A model generated the notes under the pieces. It had not been told where the DNA came from. It made no database searches and saw nothing but the letters and a program-made list of their open reading frames with translations. The position numbers and the translations under genes are program-made. Shown here one piece after another: positions 29,170 through 36,287 of a DNA stretch of 39,484 bases. Source of the DNA: JBBTYZ01 sp038061595 (GTDB lineage: Bacteria > Patescibacteriota > Minisyncoccia > UBA6257 > GWB1-50-10); contig JBBTYZ010000006.1 in the NCBI GenBank assembly GCA_038061595.1, positions 1-39,484 of the forward strand, in the 5' to 3' direction. Numbering within the stretch: the first letter of the stretch is position 1; each line of letters starts with the position of its first letter.

Positions 29170-29924
29170 TTCGTTTGAAGACGGAGAAAGATCTGGAGAA
29201 ATTGAGAGTGTCGGGTAAAATTTTGGCCTCTGTTTTGAAATCGTTATCCGTGGTAGCGAAGGAGGGGGTTGAGCTTAGGGAATTAGATGAGCTCGCGAGG
29301 AAGCTTATAAAAGAAGCGGGTGCTAGGCCAGCCTTTTTGGGTTATACCCCTGGAGGCGGACGTAAGCCGTATCCTGCGGCAATATGCACATCGGTTAACG
29401 ATACAATTGTTCATGGTATCCCGACAAAATATAAATTAAGAAAAAGAGACATTTTAAAAATAGATTTGGGTGTCCAATATGAAGGATATTTTACTGATTC
29501 GGCAGTAACGATTGGTATAGGTGAGGTTTCAAATATAGCGAAAAAGTTGATGTTGGTTACAAAGGAGGCTTTAGCTGCCGGCATTGAAAATTGCAGGCCT
29601 AATGGGCATTTGGGTGATATTGGTTGGGCCGTAGAGAAAGTCGTAAAGAAGGGGGGTTTTAAGGCAATAAACGGGCTTACCGGACACGGGGTGGGGTTTG
29701 AGGTACATGAGGATCCGACCATCTACAATTTTGGTGATAAGGGTACTGGGGTGAAATTAAAGCCAGGCATGGTCCTCGCAATTGAGCCGATGGTAAGCGC
29801 TGGCTCTTCCGATATAGTCCAAGATAATGACGACAGTTATAAAACCGCAGACGGAAGTTTATCCGCTCACTTTGAACATACGATTGCGATAACCGAAGAT
29901 GGAATTGAAGTGTTAACAAAATAG
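29166..29924 (+). CDS. map: Methionine aminopeptidase, type I
   Basis: 252 aa. Removes the initiator Met from nascent proteins. Metal ligands are visible in order: Asp in K-I-D-L-G-V, Asp in F-T-D-S-A-V, His in G-H-G-V-G-F-E-V-H-E, Glu in A-I-E-P-M-V and Glu in H-F-E-H-T-I-A-I. Coupled to adk by a 4-bp overlap. The usual next genes (infA, rpmJ, rpsM, rpsK) do not follow; a convergent topA does. Confidence 0.96.
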   Translation: MIRLKTEKDLEKLRVSGKILASVLKSLSVVAKEGVELRELDELARKLIKEAGARPAFLGYTPGGGRKPYPAAICTSVNDTIVHGIPTKYKLRKRDILKIDLGVQYEGYFTDSAVTIGIGEVSNIAKKLMLVTKEALAAGIENCRPNGHLGDIGWAVEKVVKKGGFKAINGLTGHGVGFEVHEDPTIYNFGDKGTGVKLKPGMVLAIEPMVSAGSSDIVQDNDDSYKTADGSLSAHFEHTIAITEDGIEVLTK

Positions 29925-29950
29925 AAACCGCCTATTCGGCGGTTTCTTCA
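29924..29950. terminator. Bidirectional terminator between map and topA
   Basis: GAAACCGCC (29924-29932) pairs with GGCGGTTTC (29938-29946) around TATTC. It starts at the last base of the map stop codon and overlaps the topA stop codon, serving both convergent genes. Confidence 0.85.
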
Positions 29951-32028
29951 TTTTCTTCTTTAGTTTCTACTTCAGGCTCCTCTTCGCCCTCTTCTTTCTT
30001 TTCTCCGGTCGGTTTTGTCCAGCTTGCAAAATCACAATCAGGGTAGCGAGTACATCCGTAAAAGAATCTAGCGCGTTTAGTTCGTTTTCGAACAATTTCA
30101 CCTTCGCCGCACTTGGAGCATTTTATTCTTTCTCCTTTTTCATTTTCAATTCCCACATTTTTCTTTAATGATTTTGCATTTTTACAATTCGGGAAACCAC
30201 TGCAGGCCAAGAATTTTCCGAACCTCCCGGTTTTTATAACCATAGGTTTGCCGCATAGATCATCGTGTACGCATTTTGATTTGGGTGAACTATTTTTTCC
30301 CGTACAATCGCAGACTTCGTCGGTTGTCTCCGGTGGCGGTGCGATTTTATCCGGAACCTCTTCATATTTCTTTTTGAGGTTATCCGCAAACGGCCCATAG
30401 AAATCTCCGATTAGTCTTTGCCATTTTTCTTTACCCTCTGCTACGTTATCGAGTTGTTCCTCCATTTTAGCTGTGAATTGAATGTCCACTATTTGAGGAA
30501 AGTGTTCGGTTAAAACCTTGTTGACTAATGTTCCTATCTCGGTTGGTTCAAAGCGCCTTGCTTCGTTTTTCTGAACATAATTTCTCGTTTGGATAACAGA
30601 TAGGGTTGGGGCGTAAGTTGATGGGCGGCCTATATCAAAAGATTCTAGGGTTTTTATTAGGCTGGCCTCATTGTAACGCGGTGGCGGTTCCGTAAAATGT
30701 TGCTCAGGCTTTATTTCATCAAGTTTCAGAGTTTCATTTTCCTTGAGTTCGGGCAGCTCGTGTTCCTCGAATTTTTGTGGCCAAGCCTTAAGGAAGCCGT
30801 CAAATTTCAAAATATTGCCATTGGCTCTAAGTTCATAATTCTTATCTTTTGATTCAGCGGTGACCCCCACGCTCGTTGCATCGAAAATCGCCTGTGGCAT
30901 CTGCGTTGAAATGAACCTGCGCCAGATAAGTTCATATAATTTTTTCTCTTTTGGATCTTCCACAGTTATCTCATCCGGTGTTTTTGCGGGATCGGCCGGC
31001 CTTATTGCTTCGTGCGCCTCCTGCGCTAAACGTGATTTTGTTTTAAAAATTCTTGGCTCGTCTATTAAATATTTTTTACCAAATTCCTTTTCTATAGTAA
31101 CTCTCGCGGCGTCCAATGATCCCTGCGAAAGATTCACGGAATCTGTTCTCATGTAAGTTATGAGCCCGTTTTCATAAAGTCGTTGGGCGAACATCATTGT
31201 TTGTTTGGCGCTCCAATAAAGTTTTTTTGACCCTTCTTGTTGAAGAGTGCTCGTTATGAACGGAGGGAGGGGATTCTTTCTTACCTCTTTTTTGATAATC
31301 TCATTAATTTTAAACTCGGAGTTTTTTAAACTATCGCCAATTTTATCCGCCTCTTCTTTGTTTTTAATTCCGAGCTTGGTAATTGACTCACCGTTTATCT
31401 TATTAAGACTCGCGATAAACTTACCTTTTTTCGCTTCGAGATCCACATCAATCGTCCAATATTCATCGGCTTTAAATTTTTTTATTTCTTCTTCTCTTTC
31501 CACAATGAGGCGGAGCGCAACAGATTGAACTCGGCCGGCAGAAAGGCCTCTTATTATCTTTTTCCACAAAAATGGGGAGAGCTCATAACCAACTAGGCGG
31601 TCCAGTATCCTACGCGCCTGTTGGGCGTTTACCCTGTTTATGTCTATGTTTCTTGGAGACAAGAGTGCGTGTTGGAGGGCGCTTTCCGTTATTTCGTGAA
31701 ATACAATACGCTCTATATTATTTTTATTAGGATCAAGCCCTAATGCTTGAGTTAGATGCCAAGCGATTGCCTCACCTTCTCGGTCTTCGTCAGTTGCGAG
31801 AATAATTTTATCTGCTTTCGCCGCCAGCTTTTTAAGCGCATTCACGTTTTTCCTTGCCCTTACCGGGATGATATAGTGCGGCTCAAAATTATGTTCGATG
31901 TCTATGCCCAATTTGCTCTTAGGCAGATCTCTCACGTGTCCGTAAGAAGATTCGATTTTATATTTTTTCCCCAAAAACTTGCTTATTGTTTTTGCCTTGG
32001 TGGGCGATTCTACGATTACAAGATTCAT
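29932..32028 (-). CDS. topA: DNA topoisomerase I (type IA)
   Basis: 698 aa. Relaxes negative supercoils. TOPRIM at the N-terminus (V-I-V-E-S-P-T-K-A-K; D-E-D-R-E-G-E), catalytic Tyr292 in L-I-T-Y-M-R-T-D-S, followed by two C-terminal zinc-ribbon modules, the first with a longer C-D-C-T-G-K...C-V-H spacing and the second C-S-K-C...C-T-R-Y-P-D-C, and an acidic Glu-rich tail. The start overlaps the dprA stop by 4 bp, so dprA-topA is one unit. Confidence 0.97.
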   Translation of the reverse strand: MNLVIVESPTKAKTISKFLGKKYKIESSYGHVRDLPKSKLGIDIEHNFEPHYIIPVRARKNVNALKKLAAKADKIILATDEDREGEAIAWHLTQALGLDPNKNNIERIVFHEITESALQHALLSPRNIDINRVNAQQARRILDRLVGYELSPFLWKKIIRGLSAGRVQSVALRLIVEREEEIKKFKADEYWTIDVDLEAKKGKFIASLNKINGESITKLGIKNKEEADKIGDSLKNSEFKINEIIKKEVRKNPLPPFITSTLQQEGSKKLYWSAKQTMMFAQRLYENGLITYMRTDSVNLSQGSLDAARVTIEKEFGKKYLIDEPRIFKTKSRLAQEAHEAIRPADPAKTPDEITVEDPKEKKLYELIWRRFISTQMPQAIFDATSVGVTAESKDKNYELRANGNILKFDGFLKAWPQKFEEHELPELKENETLKLDEIKPEQHFTEPPPRYNEASLIKTLESFDIGRPSTYAPTLSVIQTRNYVQKNEARRFEPTEIGTLVNKVLTEHFPQIVDIQFTAKMEEQLDNVAEGKEKWQRLIGDFYGPFADNLKKKYEEVPDKIAPPPETTDEVCDCTGKNSSPKSKCVHDDLCGKPMVIKTGRFGKFLACSGFPNCKNAKSLKKNVGIENEKGERIKCSKCGEGEIVRKRTKRARFFYGCTRYPDCDFASWTKPTGEKKEEGEEEPEVETKEENEETAE

Positions 32029-32900
32029 GATTTAGATAAAAATTTTCCGTTTTTTTCTTCCAATAATCCTTCAATTGTAAGGAATGTTAGATTTCTATTC
32101 ACGATATAAGGTTCAAGTTTAGTTATTTCTGATATGCTGTCAACATCAAGTGGTTCTTTGGTGTTTTGCATGGCGCTTAAAATGAGCAATTGCTCTTTAT
32201 TACTTATCACCGAGTAATCGTTTTTCGCGACTGTTTTAAATTCGCCGAGGCCCAGATCTTCAATAACATCTTCCGCGCTTGTGATGAGTCGAGCGCCGTC
32301 TCTTAAAAGCATATGCGAACCTTTGTAATTAGGATGATTTGCGGGGCCTGGTACGACCAAGACTTCGCGTCCCTGGTTCAAGGCGTGCCTTGCTGTTGAA
32401 AGAGAGCCCGAGTCTATAGAAGCTTCGATGATTATAACCCCAAGAGATAGGCCGCTTATTATTCGGTTTCGTTCCAAAAATAGCGCGTCATAATAATTTC
32501 CTGTTTCTTGTCGTTCTGATAACAAACATCCGTTGGTTTTAAGCATCTGCTGAGCAAGACCGAAATGTCTGCGCGGATATACTTCTTTAACACCGTTTCC
32601 TAAAACTGCAATCGTTTTGCCATTTCCCAAAAGCGCTCCCTCGTGGGCGGCTGCATCAATGCCAAGTGCAAGCCCGCTTACTATTGTAATTCCTTTTTGA
32701 GCCAAATCACGCGCTAGTGATTTCGCTGTGTCTATGCCTTCGCGAGAGGCCTTCCTTGTGCCGACGATGGAAATCAACACCTCATCCTCTTTTGGTAATT
32801 TTCCTAAATAATAAATTTTAGAAGGGGCTCCGGAGACCTCTTTTAAAAGGCGAGGATATTCTTTGTCTTTAATTAATACACTTTTTATTGTTGGGGACAT
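32025..32900 (-). CDS. dprA: DNA-processing protein DprA
   Basis: 291 aa. Binds incoming single-stranded DNA and loads RecA during transformation. Rossmann-like core with S-I-V-G-T-R-K-A-S, V-S-G-L-A-L-G-I-D-A-A-A-H, V-L-G-N-G and G-S-L-S-T-A-R-H-A-L, and a C-terminal winged-helix-like segment. A TATCAT -10 ends 7 nt before the ATG, so it is probably leaderless. Confidence 0.96.
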   Translation of the reverse strand: MSPTIKSVLIKDKEYPRLLKEVSGAPSKIYYLGKLPKEDEVLISIVGTRKASREGIDTAKSLARDLAQKGITIVSGLALGIDAAAHEGALLGNGKTIAVLGNGVKEVYPRRHFGLAQQMLKTNGCLLSERQETGNYYDALFLERNRIISGLSLGVIIIEASIDSGSLSTARHALNQGREVLVVPGPANHPNYKGSHMLLRDGARLITSAEDVIEDLGLGEFKTVAKNDYSVISNKEQLLILSAMQNTKEPLDVDSISEITKLEPYIVNRNLTFLTIEGLLEEKNGKFLSKS

Positions 32901-32907
32901 TAGAACT

Positions 32908-32913
32908 ATGATA
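32908..32913 (-). promoter_or_regulatory. dprA -10 box, leaderless geometry
   Basis: TATCAT on the minus strand, 7 nt before the ATG. A weak -35 (TTACAT, 32931-32936) sits 17 bp upstream inside the adjacent palindrome. Confidence 0.5.
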
Positions 32914-32930
32914 AACTACTTAATGTAAGT

Positions 32931-32944
32931 ATGTAAATTTACAT
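32931..32944. promoter_or_regulatory. 14-bp palindrome between dprA and the divergent membrane gene
   Basis: ATGTAAATTTACAT, perfect. It covers the dprA -35 position and the start codon of the plus-strand gene, so a bound protein could affect both. Confidence 0.45.
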
Positions 32945-33284
32945 GAAATATCCCATTTTTAAAATAAGAACAATGCTGGTTTTAAATATCCTAAGCTTAA
33001 TTGTCCTTTTTATAACTCTCATTTTGATAATTTTGAACAAAGAAAGTCTGAATCAGCCGATTATTCTGCATTACGATTCGTTTGGGGGCATTGATCTCTT
33101 TGGTACGCCCAATGATTTGTGGGGGATTTGGCTGGCCGGATTGGTAACTGGTGTGGTTAATGTGTTTTTGGGCGCGGCATTCTTTTACAGAGAAAGAATA
33201 CTTACTTATCTATTTCTCGGGGCGAACGTCGTAATTGCTATACTGGTTTTAGTTGCGGTCGCGAACATTATTTCAGTAAATTAA
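32943..33284 (+). CDS. Three-helix membrane protein, DUF1648-like
   Basis: 113 aa with three hydrophobic helices (about residues 10-32, 58-80, 88-110). Between the first two lies P-I-I-L-H-Y-D-S-F-G-G-I-D-L-F-G, resembling the motif of DUF1648 membrane proteins. Function unknown. Its TAA shares a base with the rmuC ATG (TAATG), so it is cotranslated with rmuC. Confidence 0.75.
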   Translation: MKYPIFKIRTMLVLNILSLIVLFITLILIILNKESLNQPIILHYDSFGGIDLFGTPNDLWGIWLAGLVTGVVNVFLGAAFFYRERILTYLFLGANVVIAILVLVAVANIISVN

Positions 33285-34327
33285 TGGATACCAACTCGGT
33301 AATAATTTTAACAGTTGTAATTCTTGGTTTCGGATTTATTTTTTGGTTTCTAAAAAGTAAGTTACAAGCACCGAAAGAAGATAGTCAAGCATTACTAATG
33401 CTTCAGAACCAATTAAATGAAGTCACAAGAACCCTTAATAGTCGTCTGGGCGAATCAACAGATCTTATGCAGCGGCACAGTCAATCTACTATTAAGATTA
33501 CCCAAACTCTGACAGAAAAATTAACTCGGCTTGAGGAGACTAATAAGCAGGTGGTTAATTTTGCGGATCAACTTCAGAGCCTTCAAGATATTTTGAAGAA
33601 TCCCAAACAAAGGGGTATTTTGGGCGAATATTATCTGGAGACGGTTTTGAAAAATGTGCTACCACCTGGTTCATACAAGATGCAATATGCTTTTAATGAC
33701 GGTGTGATTGTTGATGCCGTGGTATTGATTGATAAGCGTATTATTCCTATCGATTCTAAGTTTAGTTTGGAAAATTATAACCGTATTTTGGAAGCTAGGG
33801 ATCCCGCAGAGAAGAAGAAATATGAAGCAGCCCTTGTAGCGGATATCAAAAATCGGATTGATGAAACTTCCAAATATGTTAAACCAGCCGAAAACACTAT
33901 GGATTTCGCTTTCATGTTTATTCCTTCTGAAGCGGTTTATTATGACCTCCTTATAAACAAAGTTGGTTCAGTGGGAGACGATACGAGAAATTTAATACAT
34001 TACGCCGGACAGAAAAAAGTTATTGTGGTTTCACCCACATCGTTTCTGGCCTATCTTCAAACAGTTTTGCAGGGTCTCCGTAATCAAAAAATATCCGAAC
34101 AGGCTAAAGATATCGTGAAGCAGGTGGAAAATCTCAGTCGGCATCTTTTGAGCTATGAAGATTATGTACAAAAACTCGGCAAAAATTTAGGGACAACCGT
34201 GAGCATGTATAACAATGCTTATAAAGAATTCGGCAAGATAGATAAAGACGTTTTGAAAATTACTGGAGAGGCGATGGAGATTGAACCTCTTAGCGTGGAA
34301 GGACCCGTGAAAGATGATGAAAGTTGA
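33284..34327 (+). CDS. rmuC: RmuC family DNA recombination protein
   Basis: 347 aa. An N-terminal membrane anchor (residues 5-22), a coiled-coil stretch (about 30-105), then the RmuC nuclease-like domain with R-G-I-L-G-E-Y-Y-L-E, I-I-P-I-D-S-K-F-S-L-E-N-Y and F-I-P-S-E-A-V-Y. In E. coli RmuC limits inversions at short inverted repeats. Its end overlaps the next gene by 14 bp. Confidence 0.92.
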   Translation: MDTNSVIILTVVILGFGFIFWFLKSKLQAPKEDSQALLMLQNQLNEVTRTLNSRLGESTDLMQRHSQSTIKITQTLTEKLTRLEETNKQVVNFADQLQSLQDILKNPKQRGILGEYYLETVLKNVLPPGSYKMQYAFNDGVIVDAVVLIDKRIIPIDSKFSLENYNRILEARDPAEKKKYEAALVADIKNRIDETSKYVKPAENTMDFAFMFIPSEAVYYDLLINKVGSVGDDTRNLIHYAGQKKVIVVSPTSFLAYLQTVLQGLRNQKISEQAKDIVKQVENLSRHLLSYEDYVQKLGKNLGTTVSMYNNAYKEFGKIDKDVLKITGEAMEIEPLSVEGPVKDDES

Positions 34328-35186
34328 GGAAAAAATACGGAAGCTTTTATCTTTTTATTCGGTATTAGGTCGGCCGCTTACTTTTTTGGAGATAGCGCGG
34401 CTTTTACCCGAGTTAAGAAAAACCGACATTTTGGAGGGACTTAATGGACTTGTCGCGACAGGTTATTCGAAAGAAGATGGCGGGTTCTGGGGCGTTAATA
34501 CTAATACAAACCTAAGGAAGCAAACCGACTTCCTTTTAGATCAGAAGTGGAACAAATTCCTAAAATATAAAAAGATTTTTGGATTCATACCTTTTATTGA
34601 TTTTGTTTTTGGGACGGGTTCTATGGCCTTGGGGAACGTCCACCCTGATTCCGATTTCGACGTTTTAATAGGAGCGAGGCAGGACAGAATTTTTACAACA
34701 AGAATTTTTACTATTCTTGCTCTAAATATTTTTGGAATTAGACGCAAAAGAATAGACCATAAGAAATCGGCTAAAAATAAGATATGTTTGAATCATTTTG
34801 TTACGCCAGCAAGTTATAAGTTAAAAGAACCATACAATATTTATTGGAAAGAACTTTATAAAAACATTGTTCCTGTTTTTGGCAATCGGGATAAAGTCCA
34901 GGAATTCTTGGATTCCAATAAGTGGGCAGGGGATTTGAATCTTATAAACGATGAACGTCTTAGTGGTACGAAATCGATCGTTGCTAAGTTATTTGAATTT
35001 GTATTGGGCGGTTTTATGGGTGGTATAATTGAATCGTTTTTGGGAAGATTGCAGATTAGTAAAATAAATAAACATCTTGAGGGAAGTTTGGGTTATAAGC
35101 CGAGGGTTATTTTTGACGAGAATGAGTTGGAATTTCATTTGGATACGAAAAGAATTGAAACTATGTTATCCAAATCCGGAGAATAA
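34314..35186 (+). CDS. Nucleotidyltransferase-domain protein with N-terminal winged helix
   Basis: 290 aa. Residues 1-60 look like a winged helix (L-T-F-L-E-I-A-R-L-L-P). The nucleotidyltransferase motif is at 102-116: Gly102-Ser103, then D-S-D-F-D with Asp114 and Asp116 as likely metal ligands. The substrate is unknown; proteins of this superfamily modify antibiotics, RNA or partner toxins. A second methionine at 34317 is an equally good start. Overlap with rmuC suggests one operon. Confidence 0.7.
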   Translation: MMKVEEKIRKLLSFYSVLGRPLTFLEIARLLPELRKTDILEGLNGLVATGYSKEDGGFWGVNTNTNLRKQTDFLLDQKWNKFLKYKKIFGFIPFIDFVFGTGSMALGNVHPDSDFDVLIGARQDRIFTTRIFTILALNIFGIRRKRIDHKKSAKNKICLNHFVTPASYKLKEPYNIYWKELYKNIVPVFGNRDKVQEFLDSNKWAGDLNLINDERLSGTKSIVAKLFEFVLGGFMGGIIESFLGRLQISKINKHLEGSLGYKPRVIFDENELEFHLDTKRIETMLSKSGE

Positions 35187-35195
35187 TAATTAGTA

Positions 35196-35201
35196 TATAA
35201 T
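35196..35201 (+). promoter_or_regulatory. -10 box before the 35244 gene
   Basis: TATAAT in a short AT-rich gap; leader of about 36 nt with GGGGAG before the ATG. No obvious -35. Confidence 0.45.
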
Positions 35202-35243
35202 TATTTTAGTCAGCCTAAGACAATCTCGTCATGGGGAGCGTGA

Positions 35244-35588
35244 ATGAAACCTGACTTCGTTCCAGAGGATGTTGTTTTGAGGGCCTTGAAAATATTAGAA
35301 GATAAAAACATAATCGCGCATTTTTTTCAGGCGGAAAAGAATGGCCAGATTGATAGGGATGGGATTGATTTTTTAATTTTCCTCGAGAACGGTTTATGTT
35401 TGCCTCTTCAGGTAAAAAGAGGCAAAAAAGCGCTTGCGAGTCATTTCCGAAAACATCCCCATGTGAAATTTGTAATTATTGTTTCAAGGGATAGGCCTGA
35501 GCGAATAGCTAATAGTATTCGGCGAATGATATGCAAAATCCCTGAACTTAAGAAGCCGTTGGGTCGTATTTTAATGAGAAACACTTGA
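35244..35588 (+). CDS. Small PD-(D/E)XK-nuclease-like protein
   Basis: 114 aa. The pattern G-I-D-F-L-I-F (Asp42) followed by L-P-L-Q-V-K-R (Gln56, Lys58) fits the beta-hairpin catalytic core of the PD-(D/E)XK superfamily with Gln in place of the acidic residue, as in some restriction-like and Holliday-junction enzymes. Helical start, basic C-terminus (R-R-M-I-C-K). The assignment rests on this pattern alone. Its stop codon is inside the -35 of the following sRNA promoter. Confidence 0.6.
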   Translation: MKPDFVPEDVVLRALKILEDKNIIAHFFQAEKNGQIDRDGIDFLIFLENGLCLPLQVKRGKKALASHFRKHPHVKFVIIVSRDRPERIANSIRRMICKIPELKKPLGRILMRNT

Positions 35589-35612
35589 CTTTAAGGCGTG
35601 ATCTGTTATACT
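35585..35612 (+). promoter_or_regulatory. Promoter of the first orphan RNA
   Basis: TTGACT (35585-35590), 16-bp spacer, TGT TATACT (extended -10, 35607-35612). Confidence 0.65.
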
Positions 35613-35617
35613 ACCGA

Positions 35618-35704
35618 TTGGTGAGTGTGAGTATTCCTTTACGATGATATCGGCAAAGGAATGCCTCTCTGGTCCACCCCGATTTCCGGGGTGGTTTTCG
35701 TTTT
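35618..35704 (+). ncRNA. Small structured RNA with its own promoter and terminator
   Basis: About 85 nt, no reading frame. ATTCCTTT (35633-35640) pairs with AAAGGAAT (35655-35662); the enclosed loop holds CGAT-GAT-ATCG (35642-35652), giving a two-part hairpin. A terminator follows: CCACCCCG (35674-35681) with CGGGGTGG (35687-35694) and TTTTCGTTTT. Family not recognised. Confidence 0.6.
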
Positions 35705-35717
35705 ATAAGGATCAATC

Positions 35718-35746
35718 TTGCTATATAACAACTCGTATTTTATTCT
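35718..35746 (+). promoter_or_regulatory. Promoter of the second orphan RNA
   Basis: TTGCTA (35718-35723), 17-bp spacer, TATTCT (35741-35746); +1 would fall on the first G of the 5' stem at 35753. Confidence 0.5.
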
Positions 35747-35752
35747 ATTATT

Positions 35753-35898
35753 GGGCGGATGGATCGAGCACTCACTAATTTAAAAAAATTGGAGGTCACC
35801 ACTATCCGCCCTCGCGTGAGACCGAGTGCTTAACTTTGTCTCGCGCGAGGAGACTTAATAAATAACGCCAATATTTGTGGCGTTATTTATTTTTTTTG
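35753..35898 (+). ncRNA. Orphan RNA with predicted kissing hairpins
   Basis: About 146 nt without a gene. Stem a: GGGCGGAT (35753-35760) with ATCCGCCC (35804-35811). Stem c: TCGCGTGAGAC (35812-35822) with GTCTCGCGCGA (35838-35848). The two loops can pair with each other: GAGCACTC (35766-35773) with GAGTGCTT (35824-35831). It ends in a terminator: AATAACGCCA (35861-35870), TGGCGTTATT (35878-35887) and a long T run. It matches no RNA family I know. Confidence 0.6.
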
Positions 35899-35944
35899 TA
35901 AACCGGGGGTTGGAATATTTTTACATTAAATAAATCCTGACGAG

Positions 35945-35953
35945 TTATCCACA
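35945..35953 (+). promoter_or_regulatory. Perfect DnaA-box consensus beside an AT-rich stretch
   Basis: TTATCCACA followed by about 55 bp of almost pure A/T (35954-36009). Single box only; no box cluster, dnaA or dnaN nearby. Confidence 0.4.
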
Positions 35954-35983
35954 TATTTTTTAAAAACTAAATTATTTTTATGA

Positions 35984-36076
35984 TATAATTAAAATTAATT
36001 AATGATCATTGAAAGTACTACTGAGATACTTTACGAGGGCGGTCGATAACCTCGTCCAGAGAGATATTTTTACTTA
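35984..36076 (+). promoter_or_regulatory. Extended -10 promoter and structured leader of the basic peptide gene
   Basis: TGA TATAAT (-10 at 35984-35989). The leader of about 80 nt can form AAAGTA (36012-36017)/TACTTT (36027-36032) and ACGAGG (36033-36038)/CCTCGT (36050-36055). A 10-bp palindrome AATGATCATT lies at 36001-36010 near +1. Confidence 0.5.
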
Positions 36077-36154
36077 ATGAAGAAAAGAAAGAAAACAGGT
36101 AAAAAGGTAACTAGGAAGCCTAAAAGAAAGGCAGCCAAAAAACGAAAGAGATAA
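36077..36154 (+). CDS. 25-residue highly basic peptide
   Basis: ATG at 36077, TAA at 36152. Of 25 residues, 18 are Lys or Arg; the rest are Met, Thr, Gly, Val, Pro and Ala. It starts M-K-K-R-K-K-T-G and ends A-A-K-K-R-K-R. No acidic or aromatic residue. Such composition fits an RNA- or DNA-binding peptide, for example a small ribosome-associated protein or a histone-tail-like peptide. It has a promoter, a structured leader and a strong terminator, which supports expression. Too short for a secure family assignment. Confidence 0.6.
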   Translation: MKKRKKTGKKVTRKPKRKAAKKRKR

Positions 36155-36170
36155 CCCTCTTCTACCTTTT

Positions 36171-36198
36171 CCCCCGCCACTAGGGCGGGGGTCGTTTT
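36171..36198 (+). terminator. Intrinsic terminator of the basic peptide gene
   Basis: CCCCCGCC (36171-36178) pairs with GGCGGGGG (36184-36191), then TCGTTTTTT. Confidence 0.9.
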
Positions 36199-36205
36199 TT
36201 ATCTA

Positions 36206-36234
36206 TTGAGAATTAACGCGAGCTAACCTATAAT
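36206..36234 (+). promoter_or_regulatory. secA promoter
   Basis: TTGAGA (36206-36211), 17-bp spacer, consensus TATAAT (36229-36234). Leader of about 47 nt to the ATG. Confidence 0.75.
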
Positions 36235-36287
36235 ACTTGTGATTATTACCAATAATTTATCGGAAAGTTTAGCCGAATTTAAAAATT

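Noticed and set aside
35900..36010. Chromosome origin around the DnaA box
   Set aside because: Only one box, no dnaA, dnaN or rpmH nearby, and the AT-rich stretch is explained by a promoter.
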